NCBI GenBank assembly: GCA_024279945.1
Contig: JAJRRA010000048.1
Span: 1-64,000, forward strand
Origin: Gammaproteobacteria bacterium
Lineage (GTDB): Bacteria; Pseudomonadota; Gammaproteobacteria; Xanthomonadales; SZUA-36
Direction: 5' to 3'
DNA: 64,000 nucleotides
Each line of letters starts with the position of its first letter. The stretch's first letter is position 1. A model generated the notes under the pieces. It ran no database searches. It saw only the letters and a program-made list of their open reading frames with translations, and was not told the origin of the DNA. Shown here piece after piece: positions 15,169 through 23,600 of the stretch. Made by a program: the position numbers and the translations under genes.

Positions 15169-16251
15169 CTACTGACTTTCGATCAGATCGGAAGTGATGT
15201 CTTCAATCCGGTTGACGCCCATCAGCGCCATGGCGACTGCGATTTCCCGCTGAAATACAGCGAGAAGATCGCTCAGTCCCTGTTCACCACGCCCGGCTAT
15301 CGCCCAGACCCACGGGCGCCCGATCAGCACGCTGCGCGCACCCAGCGCGACCGCCTTAACAACGTCAACTCCACTGCGCACACCACCATCCATGTAGACC
15401 TCAACACGGTCACCAACTGCCGCAGCCACTTCCGGCAGCTTGACGATACTCGAAGCGACTCCATCCAGTTGCCGCCCACCGTGGTTGGAAACAATGACAC
15501 CGTCAGCACCCACATCGGTCGCTGAACGGGCATCTTCATCAGTCATCACACCCTTGATCAGGATTTTACCCTTCCACAGTGAACGCAGCCAGGCAATATC
15601 CTTCCAGGTGACAGTAGGATCGAACTGAGAGTCGACAAATGTCTTGAAACTGTTGAGACTGTTGGTGTCCGAAACCACCTCACGCAGATTGCCAAAGATA
15701 AGCGGCTTTCCCTTGAGCCCGACGTCAAAAATCCAACGGGGATGTGCTGCCATTTGCCACGCTTTTGTCAAAGCCGCAGCCAGCCCACTGTCCATCATCC
15801 CGTTACGCCAGTCACGGTGGCGCAAACCGGCGACCGCCAGATCAACCGTAAATACCAGGGTCTCGCAACCTGCGGCCTGTGCACGCTCAAGCAAGGCAGC
15901 TACCAGGCCCCGGTCGCGCAGCATGTAGAGCTGAAACCAGAACGGTGCCTCAATAGCAGCCTGTACCTCTTCCAGTGGGCAAATTCCCACTGTCGATGTG
16001 GTGAAAGGTATACCTGCCGCCCCGGCCGCGCGAGCCGCCTGTACTTCGCCGCGCCTGGCCATCATGCCGGCGATACCGATTGGTGCCAGCGCCAGGGGCA
16101 TAGCGGCCGGCTGACCACAAAGTACGGTGCCGGTATCGATATCAGAGACGTCACACATGACCCGCTGTTTGAGCCTGAAACGGCGGAAATCAGACACGTT
16201 GGCGGCCAGGGTATCTTCTTCGTTGGCGCCACCGTCTATGTAATCAAACAA
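15169..16251 (-). CDS. FMN-dependent L-2-hydroxyacid dehydrogenase (LldD/MdlB family)
   Basis: This FMN-binding TIM barrel of 360 visible residues has the family features FDYIDGGANEE at the start, PLALAPIGIAGMMA, VIVSNHGGRQLDG with the catalytic His, and YMDGGVRSGVDVVKAVALGA near the end. It oxidises an L-2-hydroxyacid to a 2-oxoacid. The end given is a TTG codon, but conserved family sequence continues upstream in frame (PVTTQDYRRLAQKRLPRFL) with no ATG, GTG or TTG before a stop. An ATC at 16311 with AGGAG eight bases ahead is the likely true start. It converges on the ThDP gene with a 4-base gap. Confidence 0.88.
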   Translation of the reverse strand: MFDYIDGGANEEDTLAANVSDFRRFRLKQRVMCDVSDIDTGTVLCGQPAAMPLALAPIGIAGMMARRGEVQAARAAGAAGIPFTTSTVGICPLEEVQAAIEAPFWFQLYMLRDRGLVAALLERAQAAGCETLVFTVDLAVAGLRHRDWRNGMMDSGLAAALTKAWQMAAHPRWIFDVGLKGKPLIFGNLREVVSDTNSLNSFKTFVDSQFDPTVTWKDIAWLRSLWKGKILIKGVMTDEDARSATDVGADGVIVSNHGGRQLDGVASSIVKLPEVAAAVGDRVEVYMDGGVRSGVDVVKAVALGARSVLIGRPWVWAIAGRGEQGLSDLLAVFQREIAVAMALMGVNRIEDITSDLIESQ

Positions 16252-16522
16252 AAAACGCGGCAGGCGTTTTTGCGCCAGGCGACGATAGTCCTGTGTAGTT
16301 ACTGGAGTGATATTGCAGTCTCCTGTTTACTTGCACATTTTGCATTGAAAAAACGAAATACTTACTGCCCCGCATTGTACTGCCACACACAATGTCAGCG
16401 CACAATCACCTGGTAAAGTTTTTCTTCCATAGCACCAAAGGACCACTTACCATTCGACTTGAACCAGTCCTCGCGAGATCCGCGACACATTCATCTGATA
16501 CCGGGGCAACAGGAACACAAGC

Positions 16523-17176
16523 ATGAGAATGAAGCTCTGGCATTGCCACAACACACGCTCTTTGCGGCCCCTGTGGGCGATGGAGGAGATGGGCATGACC
16601 TATGAACTCGTCGAACTCCCCTTCCCGCCGCGTGTTCTGCAGAAAGATTACTTGCGGGTAAACCCACTGGGAACTGTGCCCTACTTTGTCGATGGCGACA
16701 CACATATGACCGAATCGTCGGCTATTGCTCACTATTTGGTTGAACGCTATCAGCGCTATGATTTTGGCCTTAAAGCCAGTCACCCGGAATTCGGTGCCTA
16801 TCTCAACTGGATGTATCATAGTGACGCCACCCTGACCTTTCCCCACACGATAGCCATCCGTTACGCCATAATGGAATCTGAAGAACGTCGCCTGCCCCAG
16901 GCTGTCAGTGATTACGGTCGCTGGTTCATCGGTCGCCTGAAACGCCTCGACCGTCACATCAGTGACCGTAAATATCTGTGCGACCAGCGCTTCACCATCG
17001 CCGACATTGCGATTGGCTACGCCCTTTACCTCGGCGAAATAGTAGGCTTCTCGAAGGATTACAGTACCGCAATACTGGCCTATCTGGATCGCCTCAAAGC
17101 TCGCCCTGCTTTCCAGAAGGTGGTGGTGATTGGTGAAGCAGAGAGTACATTCAAAAATATCAGCTTGTGGGGCTGA
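16523..17176 (+). CDS. Glutathione S-transferase family protein
   Basis: This 217-residue protein has an N-terminal thioredoxin-like domain (MKLWHCHNTRSLRPLWAMEEMG, VNPLGTVPYFVDGD, ESSAIAHYL: the cis-Pro and the glutathione-binding Glu-Ser) and a C-terminal helical domain (from about residue 85) ending in a typical FTIADIAIGYAL segment. Family members conjugate or transfer glutathione, isomerise, or reduce. It is divergent from the FMN oxidase gene across a 270-base gap in which I see no further gene. Substrate unknown. Confidence 0.9.
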   Translation: MRMKLWHCHNTRSLRPLWAMEEMGMTYELVELPFPPRVLQKDYLRVNPLGTVPYFVDGDTHMTESSAIAHYLVERYQRYDFGLKASHPEFGAYLNWMYHSDATLTFPHTIAIRYAIMESEERRLPQAVSDYGRWFIGRLKRLDRHISDRKYLCDQRFTIADIAIGYALYLGEIVGFSKDYSTAILAYLDRLKARPAFQKVVVIGEAESTFKNISLWG

Positions 17177-17180
17177 CTTC

Positions 17181-17197
17181 CTGACCCCGGTTTTACC
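17181..17197. repeat. Half of a GGGGTCAGGTT-type repeat
   Basis: CTGACCCCGGTTTTACC matches the right half of the composite repeat near 2998-3013 (CAGACCCCGGCTTTACC) and of the hairpin at 21239. The left arm is missing, so this is a decayed copy between two convergent genes. Confidence 0.5.
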
Positions 17198-17207
17198 AGA
17201 TAGACAT

Positions 17208-18773
17208 CTATTTATTTGCCTTTTCCGCCTGATCCAGGAAACGTTCCGTCAGTTTATCCACCGACCAGGAGTCGGGTTTCTGGCTGGGTGGATATTCAAT
17301 GAATGTCTGCAGGAATGTTGCCGTTTGCGCCAGGCCCATGTAAACCCAGGGCGCTTTGCTTATCACCCAGTCCCAGTAGGTATTGGAATTCTGGTCAGCA
17401 CGTTCGTAGGGGTCACGACGGAGGTTGAAAATTTTCGGCAAGCGAAGCACAACCTCAGGCTCGGCCCACAAGGCCATAGTCTTCGCACGCTGCTCGGCGT
17501 ACACAATCTTCCAGTCACCGACCCGCACACCAACCGGCATACCTTCATCGTTGAGGTAGTGGAAAACCTGCCGGGGTCCGGACTTCGCTTCCCCGGTCCA
17601 GTACGGCAGGAAGTTATAGCCGTCCAGGTGTACCCGGAATTTGGTGCCACCGGCCGTATAGCCCTTCTTAAGTTTATTGACAATATCCGGTTCGCCGACG
17701 GTTGCCAGCAAAGTCGGTAACATATCCAGGTGGGACATAATCTCGTTTGAAACCACTCCGGCGGGAATCTTGCCGGGCCAGCGAAACAGGGCGGGTATGC
17801 GGTAAGCGCCTTCCCAGTTGCTGTTCTTTTCACTGCGATAAGGTGATATGGCGGCATCGGGCCAGGTATTGTAGTGCGGTCCGTTGTCGGTGGAATACAT
17901 CACGATGGTGTTGTCGGCGATTCCCAGCTCGTCCAGTTTGTCCAGCAATTCTCCAACCACATCATCATGCCCCATCATGCTGTCGTTATACGGCCCCTGG
18001 CCGGAGCGGCCGACATCTGACGGCTTGGTGTGTGTCCTGAAGTGCATGTGGGTCGCGTTGAACCAGACAAAGAAAGGTTTGTCCGCAGCGTTGGCGCGGT
18101 CGATAAAATCCAGACTTGCGGCGAGGAATTCTTCATCAACGGTTTCCATGCGCTTGCGGGTCAGTGCACCGGTATCCTCAATACGGCCGTCCGCATAGGA
18201 GTGAATTACACCGCGCGGGCCGAACTTCTCGCGAAATCCAGGTGCTTTGGGGTAGTCCGGGTCTTCCGGTTCCTCTTCGGCGTTGAGGTGGTATAGATTT
18301 CCGAAAAATTCATCAAAACCGTGATTGGTCGGCAGGTATTTATCCTTGTCGCCCAGGTGATTCTTGCCGAACTGCCCAGTGGCATAGCCCTTATCCTTCA
18401 ATAACTGAGCAATGGTCACATCGCGGGCCTGCAGGCCCAGTTCAGCACCTGGCAAACCTACCTTGGTGAGACCGGTGCGCAGGCCAGACTGACCGGTAAT
18501 GAAGGTCGAACGGCCCGCAGTACAGCTTTGATCACCATAATAATCGGTCATCCGCATGCCTTCTTTGGCAATGCGGTCAATATTCGGTGTGCGGTAGCCC
18601 ATGATCCCGTCGTTATAGGCGCTAATATTCATTATGCCGATATCGTCACCCCAAATAATCAGGATGTTCGGCTTCCCTTCTTTTGCAGCAAGGCTGCCTG
18701 ATAACACCAGAGCCAGAACAGAAAAGACCAGGAGCATGAACATGTTTCGAAGTGATGGCTGTTTATTGCACAT
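17208..18773 (-). CDS. Secreted arylsulfatase (formylglycine sulfatase)
   Basis: This 521-residue protein has a signal peptide (MFMLLVFSVLALVLSGSLA, residues 11-29). Cys84 in SCTAGR is the C-x-A-x-R site that a formylglycine-generating enzyme would convert. ILIIWGDDIG holds the calcium-binding Asp pair, and KNHLGD and YSTDNGP hold further active-site residues. It hydrolyses sulfate esters in the periplasm or outside. The start at 18773 has AGGAC just ahead; the ATG at 18809 lacks a ribosome site. Neighbours are a GST and a mobile-element scar, so no operon context helps with the substrate. Confidence 0.93.
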   Translation of the reverse strand: MCNKQPSLRNMFMLLVFSVLALVLSGSLAAKEGKPNILIIWGDDIGIMNISAYNDGIMGYRTPNIDRIAKEGMRMTDYYGDQSCTAGRSTFITGQSGLRTGLTKVGLPGAELGLQARDVTIAQLLKDKGYATGQFGKNHLGDKDKYLPTNHGFDEFFGNLYHLNAEEEPEDPDYPKAPGFREKFGPRGVIHSYADGRIEDTGALTRKRMETVDEEFLAASLDFIDRANAADKPFFVWFNATHMHFRTHTKPSDVGRSGQGPYNDSMMGHDDVVGELLDKLDELGIADNTIVMYSTDNGPHYNTWPDAAISPYRSEKNSNWEGAYRIPALFRWPGKIPAGVVSNEIMSHLDMLPTLLATVGEPDIVNKLKKGYTAGGTKFRVHLDGYNFLPYWTGEAKSGPRQVFHYLNDEGMPVGVRVGDWKIVYAEQRAKTMALWAEPEVVLRLPKIFNLRRDPYERADQNSNTYWDWVISKAPWVYMGLAQTATFLQTFIEYPPSQKPDSWSVDKLTERFLDQAEKANK

Positions 18774-18919
18774 TTTGAAGTCCTGTAAGTTCGAGAATAT
18801 TCGTACCATATTCTTGATTTTGAAAGGTGACGAGCCAAAATATAACAGCTTCCAAGTGCGGCCATAAGGTTTACTCCGGCCAAATGCAGGTACCTAAAAG
18901 GTCAAATCAAAGCTGTATT

Positions 18920-20549
18920 CTAACCCCAATATTTCATGAGCACCTCTGATCCAGCCTGATTTGGCAATGGATTCCTGATTTATGCTGTCAGGGCAGTCGG
19001 ATGGAAGATATGTTGGATTTTCGAGGATTTTTCCTGGTATTTGGGCACCAACAAGCGCTGAACACAGTCCATTTGCACCACTCAGGCATAGCTGTCCATC
19101 ACGCCTGTTTCAACGCGCCTTTTAATCAGTAATCGTCTGGACTATCCCGGCGCGAGCCGGGCTGCAACATGGAAGAACAGTCTCTGATAGGGACAAGCAC
19201 TCGATAACAGAAAACGGATACGCCGGGTATTGCGCAAGATGATCGCCCCGACCTTGAGCAGCTTCAGGCGCAGGGTGCCAACATAAACATTGGCCAGTTC
19301 CGTACCCTGCAATGCCAGACGCCGGATCGCTTCCAACAGCATGTAGGCCAGCGACGATAACAACAGCCGGAACTGGTTGGGCCACCAGCGGTGGCAAGAA
19401 GTGCGATCAGCGAATAGATCCAGTTGCTGCTCCTTGATACGGTTTTCCATCTCACCACGTGCGCAATACAGCTTGTCGTAAAGTGTTTTTCTATCACCTT
19501 TCAGGTTGGTCACTACGTAACGCGGGTTACTGCCTTTGCCCGTATGTTCGATCTTGGCAATGACCCGACGCTTGCGCTTCTTCCAACTGCCTGCAGCATA
19601 GCGAATATCAGAAAACCAGCGTATCTTGGCACCCAACTGGGCATAACAGTCACTGGCATCACGTTGCAGTTGCGCCGTGAGGGCATTGAGGCGTTTGTTC
19701 TTGGCAATACCGACAATGTACCCCACATTGTTGCGTTCACACCACGACAACATATGATGGCGGCAGAAGCCCGAGTCTGCCCGGAAGATGATTTTAACCT
19801 TCGGCCAGACCTGGCGCAGACGCTTGACCAGCAATGCCAGGATGGCCCAGGCATGTTTGGCACCATCGATCTTGCTCTCCCGCAAGTAACCGACCAAAAG
19901 CTGGTTACGGCAAAAGACATACAGCGGTAAAAAGCCGTGGTGGTCGTAGTAACCGTGAAAGAAGCGACCTTCCTGATTACCATGCACTCGATCATCGGTG
20001 GCATCAAAATCCAGAACCAGTTTTTTCGGAGCTTTTTATAAGAAGCGATGAACTGCTCGACAATCACTTCATGCATCTGCACAGCAGTTTCGCGGTCTGC
20101 CCGGTTCTCCCAGCGGCACAGGGTCGGACTGCTGGCCAGTTCCTCGGTACGCCCCAGTGCCGTTTGAATGGCCAGGTCCAGGCGCAGGGTCTCGTGGTCG
20201 TTGAGGTCTTCATAACCCAGTGCCAGTGCATAGACCCGCTGGCGCAGCAGACTCAGGTTATCGTGGTCAATACTTGCCTGACGGCGGGGATCATCGAGGC
20301 TACGTGACACTGCCTCGGTCAGACCCAGGCGGTGGTCTACCTGCTGTAACAGAAGCACACCTCCATCTGAGGTGATGTCGCCACCCTGAAAGTTGGCCTC
20401 GACAATACGTTTTTTTAGGACTGGAAATTGAAACGATTCTTGGGTACAGTTTGTCACAGGCAAAACCTCTTCTTTATTCAATGTAGACAATTGAATTATA
20501 AAGATTTATAAGGGGTTTTGCCTTTTTATTGATGAAATATTGAGGTTAG
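18920..20549 (-). mobile_element. IS1380-family insertion sequence, about 1.63 kb
   Basis: The ends are an 18-base inverted repeat with one mismatch: CTAACCCCAATATTTCAT at 18920-18937 and the complement of CTAACCTCAATATTTCAT at 20532-20549. The size and single transposase gene agree with the IS1380 family. I see no clear 4-5 base target duplication: the left flank is GTATT, the right flank TGCTC. This suggests that a rearrangement or deletion followed insertion. The right end cuts the tnpA gene of an IS66-type element. Confidence 0.75.
19142..20490 (-). pseudogene. IS1380-family transposase, frameshifted
   Basis: Two overlapping frames together make one transposase of about 445 residues. The first (20490 down to about 20033) has FQGGDITSDGGVLLLQQVDHRLGL and a DNA-binding N-terminal half up to FIASYKK. 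The second (19987 down to 19142, and in frame upstream) has the DFDATDD motif, RADSGFCRHHML and the E-containing YCARGEMENRIKEQQLDLF, the DDE catalytic set. The switch is at the A tract near 20030-20045 (TAT AAA AAG CTC versus TAT AAA AAA GCT), so one A appears to be missing. The element is probably immobile unless the ribosome slips there. Confidence 0.85.
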
Positions 20550-20843
20550 TGCTCGAGCATCCACCTCGCCGACAAAAGCCACCGATACACTGTTGGGCAA
20601 ACCGATACGCCACTGGTTGCTGGCAGCTGTTTCCATCACCTGTGCCTGTTGGAACCGGGTTGGTCGCATCACCGGTAGCGCACCCTTTTTGACCAGAGTT
20701 TTTTTACCACCATACATGGCGCAGGCAGCAATACCTTGCGAAGCCGCATACTCAGCCATGCTTTTTCCGGAAGCTTCACAGGCCTGGACATGTCCCAACC
20801 AATAGCGCTGACGATCCGTCAGCGCAGATATCATTTTCTGCAT
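20526..20843 (-). pseudogene. IS66-family TnpA (orfA), 3' end cut off by the IS1380 element
   Basis: This frame starts MQKMISALTDRQRYWLGHVQACEASGKSMAEYAASQGI, a recognisable IS66 TnpA helix-turn-helix protein, and continues with a GGKKTLVKKGALP segment. The last residues after VDARA are encoded by the IS1380 inverted repeat (20532-20549), so the natural C-terminus is lost, and tnpB and tnpC are absent from the other side. This is a remnant. Its outer end towards 20900 cannot be fixed exactly. Confidence 0.75.
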
Positions 20844-20906
20844 TTCGCTTTACTCCTGGCTCGCTGTGAGCGTAGAGTTTGATGGCAATGGGATTATGAA
20901 AACAGG

Positions 20907-21239
20907 GTGTCGTTCACGTGGCATTTACCCTATATTGATATCGCCAACAAATCTGCAGAATTTTTAGCTGAAAAAACTGGTGGCACAGCACAAAGTATGA
21001 TTTTCGAAGCGGTCGCCAATATCCCTTCCACCGCGCACATTCTGGGCGGAGCAACCATTGGCCGGGATAGTAAATCCGGTGTAATCGATAAAAACCATCG
21101 TGTCTACGGTTATCAGAACATGCTGGTTTGCGATGGCTCAGCGGTCCCTGCCAATCCCGGTGTCAACCCCAGCCTGACCATTACGGCAATGACCGAACAC
21201 GCCATGAGTAAGATTCCGGTCCGGGGTCAGGTTCTATAA
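20907..21239 (+). pseudogene. C-terminal fragment of a GMC oxidoreductase (cholesterol-oxidase-like)
   Basis: The frame ends with GATIGRDSKSGVIDKNHRVYGYQNMLVCDGSAVPANPGVNPSLTITAMTEHAMSKI, the C-terminal FAD-binding segment of GMC oxidoreductases of the cholesterol oxidase type, including the N-P-x-x-T end of the active site. Recognisable protein begins at about YIDIANKSAEF (near 20935). The N-terminal FAD domain of about 400 residues is missing, and the IS66 remnant begins where it should be. The gene was broken by transposition and is not functional. The stop codon lies inside the 21221-21251 hairpin. Confidence 0.8.
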
Positions 21240-21251
21240 ACCTGACCCCGG
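21221..21251. repeat. Perfect CCGGGGTCAGGTT hairpin between convergent genes
   Basis: CCGGGGTCAGGTT (21221-21233) pairs with AACCTGACCCCGG (21239-21251) around CTATA, a 13-base-pair stem. It belongs to the repeat family seen near the tmRNA. It overlaps the end of the GMC fragment and lies 6 bases from the stop codon of the peptidase gene on the other strand. Confidence 0.8.
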
Positions 21252-21256
21252 CTCTG

Positions 21257-23551
21257 CTACTCCGCTGCATCCAGCATAATACGCTGGATCTTTCGTGCCC
21301 GGGGCCCATAACCCGCAGCTCGAGCATCTTTCGGCCAGTCTCTCATGAATGGCTCCAGCAGCTCGCCAGGCAATGTGTGCCAACTGACAATGGAAAGGTC
21401 AATGGCGTCCGGGCTACGGGTCAGCAAACGGATTTCGAAAGATTGCCTGTCCGGGTTCACCAGTTGCAGGGTATCAACCCGCCACTGGTGCTTGGACTCA
21501 AGTGATGTATCCAGCGCCAACTGGCCATCGACCCAGGCCTTCTCCAGCCCACTCTCCTTCGCAATAAGCAATTTCAGGAATTCCAGCCTCTCTTTGCTGT
21601 GTATAACAAAGCGGTGAGACCAGCCATCTTCCTCGCGCCTCACGCTGTGCTCACTCACCTCCACCCCGGGCAGCTTAAGAGCCGGCACGGTCATGGCTAG
21701 TTGTTCAGTGGACTGTAACCAGCCGGAGTCCAATTCAAGTGGCTCAAAACCATGCGCATCTGCATAGTCTTTATCGGGACGTGAAAAGAGACTTTCCAGC
21801 ACCAACTGCCCTGTTTCACTGCCTTCCACTTCGCTGTACATCACGGTCATGCCGCGCGGGCGCTCAGGGGTAAACCCAGGCAGGGAGAGGTGCACAATGC
21901 ACAGCAACAGGATGGCGACAAGTCCCCAGCGTACCGGCTGCCAACTGAGTTCCCGGCCACGCACAAATGCGAGCAGCATGGGCAGCGCCGTCAACGTCAT
22001 GTACGACAGCGGGATTATTTTGAAATGGCTCTGGTCAAAATTGAGCACTACATCCAGCAGGAAAAAGTGATAGAACGATATGAATGCCGTGCCGGTAAAA
22101 CCCAATACCGAGGACATCAACAGGGGCGCGGGAGATTTTTTTCGGAGCAGATCAATGACGGATCCGATAGCGAACATCGCCAGGGGAATCAGCGTAATGT
22201 AGCCGGCGGTGGGCAGTTTGTCCGCCAGCACCATACCGGCAAGGAAAATCAGCCCCCAGCCCAACATCATCATGGCACAGGGAGATACCTTGCCGGCGAA
22301 CAGCTTTAAAGTGGCATACAAAGACAGCACCACGACTCCGAAAACTGCCAACCGCCCGATCCAGGGGTACGGATGTTCAATCGGGTGAAGATCTGGCCAG
22401 TGTCCAAGCGGGTATGACAACAGAAAACCACCCAGTACGATGGTGCCCAACAGGAACGGAACCACCAACAGCCCCCAGCGTAGCTGCCAGATCCGGAAGT
22501 CTTTGCGGAAGGCTGCGGCAATGGCAATCAGGGCCCACATCCCCAGCACCAGCGCTAAACCCAGCACGATACTCGAGGGGTAATGCACCAGCCCACCGGC
22601 AAAAACATCAATGTAACCAGCATCTTCACGCGACCTGAAATGATCAAGGCCACGATCCCCCAACGCCTTAATCATGCTCCAGGCATTATCGCCATGATGT
22701 TGAAGGCTGCCGATATCCAGGTGATTCAGGTCATCGATCGATGAATGGTAAACCGCAACGCCTTGTGAAAAAGCAAAGTTTAGTCCGGCCACTCCTTTGC
22801 GTTTATACACCGTGTAATCGGTGTCATTCGGCATCCGTTTGTATATTTCGTTGACCAGTGAATTACCGACCGGACGGTCCACATTCTTCGAATACATGCG
22901 GATGATTCCGCGGTTACCTTCACCCGTTTCGAACAGGGCGCTGGGACCGGTATTTCCGCGCGCCTCAAGGTTGACGACTGCTTTTACCTGGGCAAAAAGC
23001 GGATGGTATTGTGCAAACGCATCGGCCCCGATCAGGCCGTTTTCCTCGCCATCGGAAAGCAGAAAAATGATGCTATTTTTAAACGCTGGAAACTCTGCCG
23101 CCATGCGGGCGATTTCCAGCACCGCTGCCACGCCAGCGCCGTCATCAGCCGCTCCGGGGCCGGTCCAGCTACTGTCATAGTGGGCCGTAAGCAATACGGC
23201 GTTCTTTCCCTCTGAACCCGGCTTGAGCGCAATAATGTTTTCGATCGGACTGCAACCACCGAACATCGGGTTACAGTGAAAACGGGACTGGATTTCCACT
23301 TCATAACCCGCAGCCTCAAGGTGGGATATGATCCGGTTTCGAACCACCAGGTTATACGGTGAACCGGCGACATGGGGTACTCCATCCTGCAGGAGGTCAC
23401 GAAGAATTGCCTCGGAGCGAAGTGCAGAGAATTCCACATCTGAAGCATCTGCTCCTACCGGGTCAGGTACAGAAAAAGAGCGCAATACGCCCAGCAGCAC
23501 CAGGGCACAGATCAGTATCAGCGAAACGGGGTGGCGCAATCGAAGCATCAC
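21257..23551 (-). CDS. M28-family zinc peptidase with membrane domain
   Basis: This 764-residue protein has an N-terminal signal anchor (RHPVSLILICALVLLGVL), then an M28 aminopeptidase domain over about residues 40-310. LTAHYDSSWTGPGAADDGAGVAAVLEIARM carries the first zinc His and the bridging Asp, and LLSDGEENGLIGADAF carries the catalytic Glu pair. About eight hydrophobic segments follow between residues 320 and 560, then a soluble C-terminal domain. This layout resembles membrane-bound M28 enzymes of the Fxna/ERMP1 type. It is encoded directly after the TRAP genes (about 50-base gap) and may deliver amino acids or peptide-derived acids; that link is inference. Confidence 0.88.
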   Translation of the reverse strand: MMLRLRHPVSLILICALVLLGVLRSFSVPDPVGADASDVEFSALRSEAILRDLLQDGVPHVAGSPYNLVVRNRIISHLEAAGYEVEIQSRFHCNPMFGGCSPIENIIALKPGSEGKNAVLLTAHYDSSWTGPGAADDGAGVAAVLEIARMAAEFPAFKNSIIFLLSDGEENGLIGADAFAQYHPLFAQVKAVVNLEARGNTGPSALFETGEGNRGIIRMYSKNVDRPVGNSLVNEIYKRMPNDTDYTVYKRKGVAGLNFAFSQGVAVYHSSIDDLNHLDIGSLQHHGDNAWSMIKALGDRGLDHFRSREDAGYIDVFAGGLVHYPSSIVLGLALVLGMWALIAIAAAFRKDFRIWQLRWGLLVVPFLLGTIVLGGFLLSYPLGHWPDLHPIEHPYPWIGRLAVFGVVVLSLYATLKLFAGKVSPCAMMMLGWGLIFLAGMVLADKLPTAGYITLIPLAMFAIGSVIDLLRKKSPAPLLMSSVLGFTGTAFISFYHFFLLDVVLNFDQSHFKIIPLSYMTLTALPMLLAFVRGRELSWQPVRWGLVAILLLCIVHLSLPGFTPERPRGMTVMYSEVEGSETGQLVLESLFSRPDKDYADAHGFEPLELDSGWLQSTEQLAMTVPALKLPGVEVSEHSVRREEDGWSHRFVIHSKERLEFLKLLIAKESGLEKAWVDGQLALDTSLESKHQWRVDTLQLVNPDRQSFEIRLLTRSPDAIDLSIVSWHTLPGELLEPFMRDWPKDARAAGYGPRARKIQRIMLDAAE

Positions 23552-23600
23552 GCAAGTTTATAATGACTGACTCGACCTTGCAGAAGTTTATTGCCGGGAG

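Noticed and set aside
20025-20050. Programmed frameshift in the IS1380 transposase
   Set aside because: The tract has only five A residues (AAAAAG), and IS1380 elements normally have one continuous transposase frame, so a simple one-base deletion or a sequence error is more likely than programmed slippage.
19424-20307. Plus-strand frames of 168 and 157 residues in the IS1380 region
   Set aside because: They are antisense to the transposase halves with clear DDE motifs.
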